Of a DNA stretch of 64,000 nucleotides, positions 56,615 to 64,000 are shown piece after piece. The notes beneath the pieces are model-generated. The model was not told where the DNA came from. It did no database searches and saw only the letters and a program-made list of their open reading frames with translations. Numbering within the stretch: the stretch's first letter is position 1; each line of letters opens with the position of its first letter. The stretch covers positions 1-64,000 of the forward strand of contig CALIHW010000103.1 in assembly GCA_938020525.1 (NCBI GenBank), read 5' to 3'. The position numbers and the translations under genes are program-made. Source of the DNA: an uncultured Granulosicoccaceae bacterium. GTDB lineage: Bacteria; Pseudomonadota; Gammaproteobacteria; Granulosicoccales; Granulosicoccaceae.

Positions 56615-59600
56615 ATGCGATTGAGCAAAATCAAGCTTGCAGGCTTTAAGTCTTTTGTCGATCCAACGACTGTACAGCTTTCAACTAATCTTACAGGTAT
56701 TGTCGGCCCCAACGGCTGTGGTAAGTCAAACACTATTGACGCCGTTCGTTGGGTCATGGGTGAGTCTTCCGCTAAGCACTTACGTGGCGCGTCGATGTCG
56801 GATGTTATCTTTTCAGGTTCTTCTTCCCGTAAGCCGGTAGGGCAGGCTTCAGTTGAACTGGTTTTCGATAATAGTGAAGGCAAGCTTGAAGGTCAGTATT
56901 CAGCCTACGCAGAGATAGCACTCAAGCGTCAGGTAACTCGAGACGGGCAATCACAGTATTTCCTTAATGGCACCAAGTGCCGCCGCCGCGACATTACCGA
57001 TATATTTCTTGGCACGGGACTCGGTCCACGTAGCTATGCGATCATCGAACAAGGCATGATCTCGCGATTGATCGATGCCAAGCCTGAAGAGATGCGGGTT
57101 TATCTCGAAGAGGCGGCTGGAATCTCCAAATATAAGGAACGTCGGCGCGAGACAGAAAACCGAATTCGTCATACAAGAGATAATCTTGATCGATTAAACG
57201 ATCTGCGTGAAGAGGTAGAAAAACAGCTCGAGAAATTGCAGCGTCAGTCACGCACGGCAGAGAAATACAAAACTCTCAAGATAGATGAAAAAAAGTACCG
57301 GTCTGAATTGCTCGGCTTGCGTTGGCGTGAGTACCACGATGCACTAAACTCGTTCGATGAACGGCTTGAAGAACGAACAAACAACGTAGCCTCTGCAGAT
57401 GAGGCGCGTGCCGAGGCGGAAGAGAATATCGCCACAATGCGTGAGAAACGCAAAGAGGTTGAAGGTGAACTTAACGAGGTACAAGCTAAATTTTACGCAG
57501 TAGGTGCAGACATCACGCGTGCTGAACAGTCTATTCAACATGCACGTGAAGAGCGCGAAAAACGCAGCCGAGAACTGCAACGCATCGAAGAAGAATCTGC
57601 GGAAATAAAAACCAACATTGAAAACGATGAAGAGCGCATTAAAGAAGTGGAAGTAGCTCTTGCTGATGCAGGGCCTACGATTGAGCGCGTACAACGTGAG
57701 CAGGAAGAAGCGACGGAAAGTTACGAGCAGGCTGAGAGTGATTTTCAAGATGCACTTGCAACCTGGGAAGAGTTGAGTGCGGATCACTCGGAACAGGAAA
57801 CCATCTCTCAGGTAGAGCAAGCGCGACTGGAAGAACTTAAAAAGAAAGTCGCCGATCTAAAGCTGCGCGATGAGCGATTGCAGCGTGAGAAGGGTGAGCT
57901 TTCAGAACGTGGCAGCGACAGTGCACTGAATACCCTGATCTCGGAGCAGCAAGCAAAGAATACAGAAGAACTCGCACTGCGAACGCAGCTTGATAATGCA
58001 GGTAAGTCATTAGCGCAAGTACGTGAGAAAGTTATTCAGGCAGCACAGAGCCTCGACGTCAAACGCACCAAGCTGCAAAGTAGCAGCGGACGTCTTTCTT
58101 CTTTGCAGGCTTTACAGCAAGCAGCCACTGGTGGCAGTGAGAAGAAAAAAATTGAATGGCTTGAGAAAAACGGTCTTGCCGATGCACCACCTTTGTTAAA
58201 GCTACTCGATATAGACAAGGGTTGGGAAAAAGCCATAGAAGCAGTGCTGGGTGATTTTCTTGATGCAGTCTGCGTAGATGACTACGACGCTCTCAGTAAG
58301 AAACTCGGTAATCTGCCGCAATCCGGAATCAATGTTGTTAAAGATGGTGTAAGAGGTGATTCGCCAGAAGGGCAACCGGATGGGCAGCCAAAAGACCAGC
58401 CAAAAGACCAAGCAGAAGAAAGATGGCTTGCCACCATGGTCAGCAGTCGTGCCGGTATTGCTGAGTTGATGCATGGTGTGACGATCTGTGAAACCACCGA
58501 AGAAGCATTCGAAGCGCGTGACTCTCTTAGTGCCGGTGAATCTGTCGTGACAAAAGATGGTCTATGGATGGGGCGGCACTGGTTATGTGTACGCTCTGAT
58601 GATGGCAGCGGTAGCGTGCTTGAAAGACAGGAAGAACTGGATACACTTGTTGAGCAGATCCGGTTATTAAAAGATGATATATCTTCTCTTGAAGCGGAGC
58701 ATGAGCAATACAAGCAGCAGGTGGTAGAAAGAGAAAATAATCGCGATAAACTCCAGACACTGATCAACACCAGGCATCGTGAGATCAGCACAATTGCCGG
58801 AAAGATCGAATCTGCCAGAGCACAAATTGATCAGGCGGGAGAGCGGGCGACAAAAGTAGACGCCGAGCTTGAAGAAATTGAGGCAGTCACTGCACGCTCT
58901 GATCGGGAACATCAGGAAGCTTCGCGTCGATCAGAAGAGGCAGAAAAGCGTCTGCATCAATTGCAGCAGCAACTGGCGGAAATGGATGAGCGCCGTCTGC
59001 AGGGGCGAACGCTACGCGATGATGCGAGACAAAAGCTCGATCACGTTAGACAGTCTGGTCAGGCTACTATTGTAAAGCTCGAGTCCATGAAGTCAGGTCG
59101 TGAATCAATAGAACAAAACCGTGAGCGTATGCAGCGGCAATTGACGCAGCTTGAAGTCAGACGTAGCGAGCTCGATCAGCAGCAACAACCCGATAACAAC
59201 GAGATAGAGCAGCTGAAAACCGAGCACCTGGCTCTTCTGCGCAGTCGCAGCGAGGTAGAGTCTTTGTTGCAGGCAGCACGCAAGCAGCTTGAAGAACATG
59301 ACATCCAGCAGCGTACTCAGGAACAGAATCGTCACCGGCTTGAGCAACAGGCGCAGCAAGCGCGTGAGTTATTGCAGCAAGTGAATATGGAATCTCAGGA
59401 GTCGCGAGTCAGGCTTAAAACCATAGACGAGCAACTCACAGAGGCAGGTGTTGATCGTGAAGAGTTAATGCCCACCATTCCAGAAGAAGCCACCGTAAAA
59501 GAATGGGCCGAGCATCTTGCTGAAGTAGAGCGAAAAATACAGCGCCTTGGCCCAATTAATCTGGCTGCAATTGAAGAGTACCAGGAGCAACAGCAGCGCA

Positions 59601-60160
59601 AGGAGTACCTCGATGAGCAGTATAAAGATATAACCGAAGCACTCGAGACTCTGGAAGATGCAATAGGCAAGATTGATCGTGAAACCAAAGCCATGTTCCG
59701 TGAAACCTTTGACGCTGTAAATGGCAAGCTGCAGGAACTCTTTCCGCGTCTATTTGGTGGTGGTCAGGCCAAGCTTGAACTCACCAGTGAAGACTTACTG
59801 GAAGCAGGTGTTGCAGTGATGGCGCGTCCACCTGGCAAACGGGTAAGCAGCATTCAGTTGCTCTCTGGTGGTGAGAAAGCACTGACGGCAGTGGCGCTAG
59901 TTTTTGCATTCTTTCATCTGCGGCCGTCACCCTTTTGTATGCTCGATGAGGTCGATGCGCCACTGGATGATGCCAATGTCGCGCGCTTTGCGAAAATGGT
60001 TGAAGAAATGTCCAGTCAGGTGCAGTTTATCTTCATCACGCACAACAAAGTCACCATGGAGCTTAGCAACCAGCTCATGGGTGTCACCATGCAAGAGCCA
60101 GGTGTTTCGAGGCTTGTTTCTGTGGATGTCGATGAGGCCGTGGAGCTGGCGGTAGCGTAA
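56615..60160 (+). CDS. smc: Chromosome partition protein Smc
   Basis: An 1181-residue SMC ATPase. Head: IVGPNGCGKSNTIDAVRWVM (Walker A) and the N-terminal MRLSKIKLAGFKSFVDPTTV. Two long coiled-coil arms (about 170-500 and 690-1020) flank a hinge near 530-690. The C-terminal head carries LLSGGEKALTAVALVF (signature) and PSPFCMLDEVDAPLDDANV (Walker B). It organises and segregates the chromosome with ScpA/ScpB. The hinge contains a low-complexity insert EGQPDGQPKDQPKDQAEE near residue 590 encoded by 12-bp repeats. Followed by zipA, as is usual in Pseudomonas-type gammaproteobacteria. Confidence 0.97.
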   Translation: MRLSKIKLAGFKSFVDPTTVQLSTNLTGIVGPNGCGKSNTIDAVRWVMGESSAKHLRGASMSDVIFSGSSSRKPVGQASVELVFDNSEGKLEGQYSAYAEIALKRQVTRDGQSQYFLNGTKCRRRDITDIFLGTGLGPRSYAIIEQGMISRLIDAKPEEMRVYLEEAAGISKYKERRRETENRIRHTRDNLDRLNDLREEVEKQLEKLQRQSRTAEKYKTLKIDEKKYRSELLGLRWREYHDALNSFDERLEERTNNVASADEARAEAEENIATMREKRKEVEGELNEVQAKFYAVGADITRAEQSIQHAREEREKRSRELQRIEEESAEIKTNIENDEERIKEVEVALADAGPTIERVQREQEEATESYEQAESDFQDALATWEELSADHSEQETISQVEQARLEELKKKVADLKLRDERLQREKGELSERGSDSALNTLISEQQAKNTEELALRTQLDNAGKSLAQVREKVIQAAQSLDVKRTKLQSSSGRLSSLQALQQAATGGSEKKKIEWLEKNGLADAPPLLKLLDIDKGWEKAIEAVLGDFLDAVCVDDYDALSKKLGNLPQSGINVVKDGVRGDSPEGQPDGQPKDQPKDQAEERWLATMVSSRAGIAELMHGVTICETTEEAFEARDSLSAGESVVTKDGLWMGRHWLCVRSDDGSGSVLERQEELDTLVEQIRLLKDDISSLEAEHEQYKQQVVERENNRDKLQTLINTRHREISTIAGKIESARAQIDQAGERATKVDAELEEIEAVTARSDREHQEASRRSEEAEKRLHQLQQQLAEMDERRLQGRTLRDDARQKLDHVRQSGQATIVKLESMKSGRESIEQNRERMQRQLTQLEVRRSELDQQQQPDNNEIEQLKTEHLALLRSRSEVESLLQAARKQLEEHDIQQRTQEQNRHRLEQQAQQARELLQQVNMESQESRVRLKTIDEQLTEAGVDREELMPTIPEEATVKEWAEHLAEVERKIQRLGPINLAAIEEYQEQQQRKEYLDEQYKDITEALETLEDAIGKIDRETKAMFRETFDAVNGKLQELFPRLFGGGQAKLELTSEDLLEAGVAVMARPPGKRVSSIQLLSGGEKALTAVALVFAFFHLRPSPFCMLDEVDAPLDDANVARFAKMVEEMSSQVQFIFITHNKVTMELSNQLMGVTMQEPGVSRLVSVDVDEAVELAVA
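58385..58408 (+). repeat. 12-bp tandem duplication in the smc hinge
   Basis: CAGCCAAAAGAC is present twice in tandem and forms, with the preceding GGGCAACCGGAT/GGGCAGCC, the repeated QPxDQPKDQPKD residues of the Smc hinge insert. In frame. Confidence 0.8.
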
Positions 60161-60329
60161 AGCTATGGAACGTGCCAAAAATTGGTATATCAGTGGGGAA
60201 TAGGATTTAGTGGGGTGTTGTTTCTACTAGCCCATTTGTAACCTTAAATGCAGTTACTGTGATCGACGCGCAAAAGTTAGTTTTGTAAACTAACCGTTAC
60301 CTCTACCTAATCAAGAAAGGATGGTGCGC

Positions 60330-61385
60330 ATGGAATTCTTCCGCTGGATTCTGATTGCTGCCGGGATAGTTTTGCTGGCTGTTGCATTCCTGATGAACCG
60401 CAGCAAGACGCCAAGTTCATTTCGCCGTACGAATATCGCCAAACCGGTTGTCAAAGACACAAGCGTTGGCGATATGCCTGAGCCCGCTTACGACCCATTG
60501 CGAAATGATTTTAGTGTGGACTCTTCAACTGTAGATCAGTACGAATCATCTGATGACATGAAGGGATATTCGGATGAGCAAATTTTTAATGAGCTAGGGG
60601 TCGATGAGCTAGTGGTTAGTGAGCTAGGAGTTAACGATCATCCAGATTCGCAAGCAAATTACGAATCCGAATCGTTCTCACCCACGTCAGCTGCAAGCGA
60701 TGACTTCGAAGAAATTGATATCGCCCTTGATAGTGAGTCTTCTGGTAGCCGATCAAGAGATGAAAGTCCGGCCAGAGAAACGGCCAGAGAAACGGCCAGT
60801 GAATCAGCCAGAGAGACGGCCAAAGTAACGAGTTTCGCAAGTGCTGTACAGGCTGCCAATGCTCAGGATGAACTTGTGGCCGCAGACATTGATGATCTCG
60901 ATAATAATTTTTACGAAGAATTCGAGGCTTATGCCGGGCCGGTGCAGTTGGAAGAGTTCGAAGAAAAACTCGTGTCGATTCATGTGGTCGCGCTGAGTGG
61001 TCGCAGGTTTTATGGCAACGATCTCAAATCGCTTTTTGATAAGCATGGGTACAAGTTTGGTCGAATGTCGCTTTACCATTGTACGCTTGAAGGAGAAAAA
61101 GTTTTCTCAGTAGCCAATATGGTTAAGCCAGGTACATTTAACGAAGACCAAATGCGCATCTTCGAAACTCCCGGCATCACGCTCTTTATGCGCTTGCCTA
61201 TAGAACTGGATTCTGGTGTTGCTTTTGACTTTCTGCTTCAGGAAGCCAAAGAGCTTGCAGCAGAGCTTGATGGTCAGCTACGCGATGGCAATCGGAATCC
61301 CCTCAGCGAGCAGACGATTCAACACATGCGGGAGGACATACAGCAATATGTATTTCGTACCAAGCGGTTATTGCAGCCAGTCTAG
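60330..61385 (+). CDS. zipA: Cell division protein ZipA
   Basis: A 351-residue ZipA. An N-terminal membrane anchor (FFRWILIAAGIVLLAVAFLM, about residues 2-21) is followed by a long acidic, Ser/Glu-rich linker and a C-terminal FtsZ-binding domain (about residues 210-345: VSIHVVALSGRRFYGNDLKS, then FGRMSLYHC, then FSVANMVKPGTF and ITLFMRLP). It tethers FtsZ to the membrane. The linker contains five 12-bp tandem repeats (ARETARETASESARET). ATG 60330 fits the AAAGG ribosome site; ATG 60321 is the alternative. The TAG stop is also the end of the repeat element downstream. ligA does not follow. Confidence 0.94.
   Translation: MEFFRWILIAAGIVLLAVAFLMNRSKTPSSFRRTNIAKPVVKDTSVGDMPEPAYDPLRNDFSVDSSTVDQYESSDDMKGYSDEQIFNELGVDELVVSELGVNDHPDSQANYESESFSPTSAASDDFEEIDIALDSESSGSRSRDESPARETARETASESARETAKVTSFASAVQAANAQDELVAADIDDLDNNFYEEFEAYAGPVQLEEFEEKLVSIHVVALSGRRFYGNDLKSLFDKHGYKFGRMSLYHCTLEGEKVFSVANMVKPGTFNEDQMRIFETPGITLFMRLPIELDSGVAFDFLLQEAKELAAELDGQLRDGNRNPLSEQTIQHMREDIQQYVFRTKRLLQPV
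60771..60830 (+). repeat. 12-bp tandem repeat (five copies) in the zipA linker
   Basis: GCCAGAGAAACG at 60771 and 60783 is followed by three diverged 12-bp copies to 60830. It encodes ARET units in the flexible linker, where length changes should be tolerated. Confidence 0.85.
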
Positions 61386-61712
61386 CCCGGTTTATTCATG
61401 AGGATTGGCGTCCAGGCTAGATTGGTGGTGTGCGGGTATCAAAATTAAGGCTGGTAGCTTTTTATTTCCTCATGCCTTTTATAGCGAATTTGATATCAGC
61501 TCATATGGGTCTTTCTGCCGTCGGAGATTACTAGCCCGGTTTGTTCGTGAAATGGCGAGCATAGCGCGCAGAGCATTGGTTTCACAGGGTATTTTCTTCT
61601 CGCGTTCCATGTTTTCATTTACTTGGCTTACTGATTTTTGCAAGAGAAAAAATTCGCTGTGGAATCTAGGATGAAGCGGAATGCCGTCATTTTCATGAAT
61701 AAACCGGGTTAG
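61382..61712. mobile_element. Inverted-repeat element cluster behind zipA, same family as the secD-secF element
   Basis: TAGCCCGGTTTATTCATGA at 61383-61401 is inverted as TCATGAATAAACCGGGTTA at 61693-61711 (18 of 19 match). A third, direct copy TAGCCCGGTTTGTTCGTGA lies at 61532-61550. The ends share the CTAGCCyGGwTTATTCATGAGGATTsGCG core with the 13321-13566 element, and both families contain TTCTGCCGTCG internally. The left TAG is the zipA stop codon. No coding sequence is convincing. Confidence 0.65.
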
Positions 61713-61739
61713 GTGCCTATCACATGACCTTAACCAGTG

Positions 61740-62100
61740 CCGCTTTTGTCATTCTCCCCGGGGAGAATCCGGCATGTAGTTTGCGCCGGACGAGGGGTGT
61801 GTCTGGTTAGATTTTCAATAAGACTTCGAGCTTAAATTTTGAATTCATTGCCAGAACTATCCCTATCCCAATGCAAACTACGCATTGGACTCTCCCGCAG
61901 GGAGAGTGACTTTAAATCGCACCTACGCTCTTCAATTTTTAAATCGGAAAACCTGTAAAGGCTATTACGACACCCTCCCGAGAGGGAGAATGGCTATTTT
62001 GGGGCGTCGTTTAAGCCCAGTTGTTTGCCACTCGACACCCTCCCGCTTGCGGGAGGGTCAGCGTCTAACGCTGAGGAGGGGCGCTGGGGAAGGTTATGAC
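61740..62100. repeat. Cluster of CTCCC/GGGAG hairpin repeats between zipA and glyA
   Basis: Several short palindromes follow each other: CATTCTCCCCGGGGAGAATC near 61750, ACTCTCCCGCAGGGAGAGT near 61890, CCCTCCCGAGAGGGAG near 61973, and CCCTCCCGCTTGCGGGAGGG near 62039 followed by CAGCGTCTAACGCTG. They look like debris of small dispersed hairpin repeats. The frames overlapping them do not look like genes. Confidence 0.6.
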
Positions 62101-62122
62101 CGCTCAGAATACTCAAACCAGA

Positions 62123-63397
62123 TCAGGTGTAAATCGGAAACTTACCCGTCAAATCCAGCACTCGAGCTTTGACTGCTTTCTCAACGTCACCATTACCTGC
62201 CTCGCCGTTCTGTGCGAGCCCGTCAAGCACCTCGATAATCATCTCTCCCACCTGGGTAAATTCAGCAGTACCGAAACCACGTGATGTTGCAGCTGGAGTG
62301 CCGAGGCGAACACCGGAGGTTACAAACGGCGATTCCGGATCAAACGGAATGCCGTTCTTGTTGCAAGTGATACCGGCTCTACCCAACGATGCTTCGGCAG
62401 CCTTCCCGGTCAGCTTCTTAGCAGTCAGGTCTACCAACAGTACGTGTGTATCAGTGCCACCTGAGACCAGATTCAAGCCACCGGCATTTATCGCATCTGA
62501 CAATGCATGCGCATTATCAAGAATCGATTGTGCATACTGCTTGAACTCCGGACGCAATGCCTCGCCAAATGCCACTGCTTTGGCTGCAATCACATGCATC
62601 AAAGGCCCACCCTGCAGACCGGGGAATACTGAAGAGTTAATCTTCTTACCAAGCTCGACGTCGTTAGACAGGATCATTCCGCCACGTGGGCCACGAAGAG
62701 TTTTGTGCGTTGTGGTGGTCACAACATCCGCATGGTCAAGCGGATTCGGATGCACCCCACCGGCGACCAAACCGGCAAAGTGCGCCATATCAACCATCAG
62801 TTTTGCGCCAACCGAATCTGCGATTTCTCGAAACTTTTTAAAATCGATGATGCGCGGATACGCAGAACCACCGGCAATAATAAGTTTCGGCTTGTGCTCT
62901 GTTGCCATCTGTTGCACTTCGTTAAAGTCTATCTGGTGGGTTTGCTTGTCGACCGCATAGGACACAGCGTTAAACCACTTGCCAGACTGATTCACCGGAG
63001 AGCCGTGCGTAAGGTGTCCACCAGCGGCAAGGTCAAGACCCATAAAGGTATCACCCGGCTCAAGCAAGACCTGGAAAACGGCCTGGTTGGCTTGTGCACC
63101 GGAGTGAGGTTGCACGTTGACAAACTCACAGTTAAACAAGTTTTTGGCGCGTTCAAGCGCCAATTCTTCGGCAACATCCACATGCTCACAACCACCGTAG
63201 TACCGCCGTCCCGGGTAACCTTCCGCATACTTGTTTGTCATCACAGACCCCTGAGCCTGCATCACTGCATTCGAGACAATGTTCTCAGAGGCAATCAACT
63301 CGATCTCGTGCTGCTGTCTCTTGAGTTCGTCCGCAATTGCAGCTGCCAGCTCTGGATCGCGCGTTGTCACGTCTTCGCTAAAAAACTTATCAGACAT
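62123..63397 (-). CDS. glyA: Serine hydroxymethyltransferase
   Basis: A 424-residue SHMT. Motifs: [14 protein letters not shown] at the N-terminus, [60 protein letters not shown] with the PLP Lys, and [10 protein letters not shown] at the C-terminus. It interconverts serine and glycine with tetrahydrofolate and so handles one-carbon units, including those a DmdA-type demethylase would deposit on folate, although it is 56 kb away. Its leader (63398-63750) shows only a small hairpin at 63530-63545. Confidence 0.98.
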   Translation of the reverse strand: MSDKFFSEDVTTRDPELAAAIADELKRQQHEIELIASENIVSNAVMQAQGSVMTNKYAEGYPGRRYYGGCEHVDVAEELALERAKNLFNCEFVNVQPHSGAQANQAVFQVLLEPGDTFMGLDLAAGGHLTHGSPVNQSGKWFNAVSYAVDKQTHQIDFNEVQQMATEHKPKLIIAGGSAYPRIIDFKKFREIADSVGAKLMVDMAHFAGLVAGGVHPNPLDHADVVTTTTHKTLRGPRGGMILSNDVELGKKINSSVFPGLQGGPLMHVIAAKAVAFGEALRPEFKQYAQSILDNAHALSDAINAGGLNLVSGGTDTHVLLVDLTAKKLTGKAAEASLGRAGITCNKNGIPFDPESPFVTSGVRLGTPAATSRGFGTAEFTQVGEMIIEVLDGLAQNGEAGNGDVEKAVKARVLDLTGKFPIYT

Positions 63398-63807
63398 AGG
63401 GTTCTCTTGGGTAAAGGTATGGATGATGGGGCAGCTGCATGAAGTTCGCCCAGCCTGTTTACAGCTTTAGCCGGACACTGCCAATCCCGCAACCATAGCT
63501 CATTACTCTGCCCTTAGAAATGTAGCATCATCGCGGTTTCGCGATTGAGCATACCGGGGCCGGCGCCAGACAAGATGCCTGGCCAATCCGAAGTGCTCGG
63601 TCAAACAGAAGCTCGACTCACTGCCAGCCGTGATGGTCACAAGCTCGAGCCAATAACCTGGCAGATTTGTAGCTAAAGCTCTACCCTTGCCAATCGTGAC
63701 TGCACGGTAGTTAGTCCTCATTTTTCAAAATGTTACCGTGTATTTCTTACTATTTTCTTAACAGCGGTCGATAGCAACCATGCATACGTGAATTCATAAA
63801 GCGCATA
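63398..63807. other. glyA leader / divergent intergenic region
   Basis: 410 bases between divergent glyA and the LEPR-XLL gene. I looked for a glycine or tetrahydrofolate riboswitch and found no consensus core. A perfect hairpin ATCGCG-GTTT-CGCGAT lies at 63530-63545. The 72-codon minus-strand frame at 63503-63721 has no ribosome site or recognisable features. Confidence 0.4.
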
Positions 63808-64000
63808 GTGAAAGGAAACAAGAACAAAGGCAAAAACGCCCGCGGCATCCCAATCATTGAGGCTCTGTCAAACCGCGTGCTGTTTTCAGCAGACCCTCTG
63901 GGCTTAAGCGACAGCTTGCTAGCCGGAGGTTCCGACGCGCCTGAATCAATGCCAGAATCAACGCCGGCAACATTGCTAGATATCGCGTTCGACACAACGG
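63808..64000 (+). CDS. N-terminus of a LEPR-XLL-type large surface protein (continues past window)
   Basis: An open plus-strand frame from a GTG at 63808 to the edge. After a Lys/Asn-rich start (KGNKNKGKNARG) it reads IPIIEALSNRVLFSADPLGL, matching the LEPR-XLL sorting motif (consensus LEPRxLLSADP) found at the N-terminus of very long repetitive cadherin- or VCBS-type adhesins in marine proteobacteria. The following residues are Ser/Asp/Ala-rich, as usual. Only 64 codons are visible. The motif match decides the strand against the antisense frame at 63750-63995. The ribosome site is weak, so the exact start is uncertain. Confidence 0.7.
   Translation, partial: MKGNKNKGKNARGIPIIEALSNRVLFSADPLGLSDSLLAGGSDAPESMPESTPATLLDIAFDTT

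Noticed and set aside
61885-62172. 95-codon plus-strand frame before glyA
   Set aside because: Made of CTCCC/GGGAG hairpin repeats translated as Arg/Gly/Leu-rich peptide and overlaps the end of glyA.
63503-63721. 72-codon minus-strand frame upstream of glyA
   Set aside because: No ribosome site, no recognisable features, within the presumed glyA leader.
63398-63750. Glycine or tetrahydrofolate riboswitch ahead of glyA
   Set aside because: No matching core; only a 6-bp hairpin is visible.
63750-63995. Minus-strand 81-codon frame at the right edge
   Set aside because: It is antisense to the LEPR-XLL motif frame, whose sequence match is specific.

Overview
This 64 kb window is a piece of a gammaproteobacterial chromosome, probably from a marine, Gram-negative heterotroph. 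The support is synteny and gene content. There is a queA-tgt-yajC-secD-secF block, a suhB-trmJ-cysE-iscRSUA-hscBA-fdx-iscX block, a tRNA Pro-Arg-His-Leu cluster followed by tig-clpP-clpX-lon-hupB-tRNA Val-Asp-ppiD-fabI (the Pseudomonas-like order), and map-glnD divergent from rpsB-tsf-frr-uppS-cdsA-dxr-rseP-bamA-skp-lpxD-fabZ-lpxA. ZipA is essentially a gammaproteobacterial division protein. GlyGly-CTERM and LEPR-XLL-type surface proteins and a dmdA-like gene fit a marine lifestyle. I cannot name a genus from the sequence alone.

Region by region. (1) 1-7.3 kb is the accessory part. It holds a truncated secreted protein and a class V aminotransferase. These are followed by a compact, apparently co-regulated sulfur/C1 locus: a SELENBP1/methanethiol-oxidase-type protein, a 2Fe-2S ferredoxin and a CoA-binding protein on the minus strand, divergent from an IclR-type regulator and a DmdA-like (DMSP demethylase-type GcvT-fold) enzyme on the plus strand. 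The shared control region carries four TTATCA/TGATAA half-sites in alternating orientation at exact 11-bp steps. (2) 7.6-14.6 kb: Nudix hydrolase, queuosine genes and the Sec-accessory operon. A repeat-bounded element is wedged between secD and secF. (3) 14.8-23.3 kb: suhB, trmJ, cysE and the complete ISC iron-sulfur assembly operon with a recognisable IscR box over its promoter. (4) 23.4-34.6 kb: four tRNAs, a trigger factor gene interrupted by an in-frame TAA, the Clp/Lon protease genes, HU, two tRNAs, ppiD, fabI and a CYTH protein. (5) 34.7-39.3 kb: dapE-glnD-map on the minus strand. (6) 39.6-53.7 kb: translation and envelope genes, with pyrH missing from between tsf and frr, and lpxB inverted relative to lpxA. 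(7) 53.8-64 kb: an astacin-like GlyGly-CTERM metalloprotease, an M23 peptidase, smc, zipA, a repeat-rich 0.7 kb gap, glyA, and the start of a LEPR-XLL-type giant surface protein running off the right edge.

Working hypothesis for the accessory locus. The DmdA-like enzyme demethylates DMSP or a related methylated compound, downstream steps (not in the window) release methanethiol, and the SELENBP1-type oxidase converts methanethiol to formaldehyde, hydrogen peroxide and hydrogen sulfide. The ferredoxin and CoA-binding protein are candidate partners, and the IclR protein is the candidate regulator acting at the phased operator. The linkage, operator geometry and motifs are read from the sequence; the pathway assignment is inference from the families. 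Other notable points are a family of inverted-repeat elements whose CTAG ends coincide with the TAG stop codons of secD and zipA, a long imperfect hairpin in front of bamA, and many fresh short tandem duplications at gene ends and linkers.
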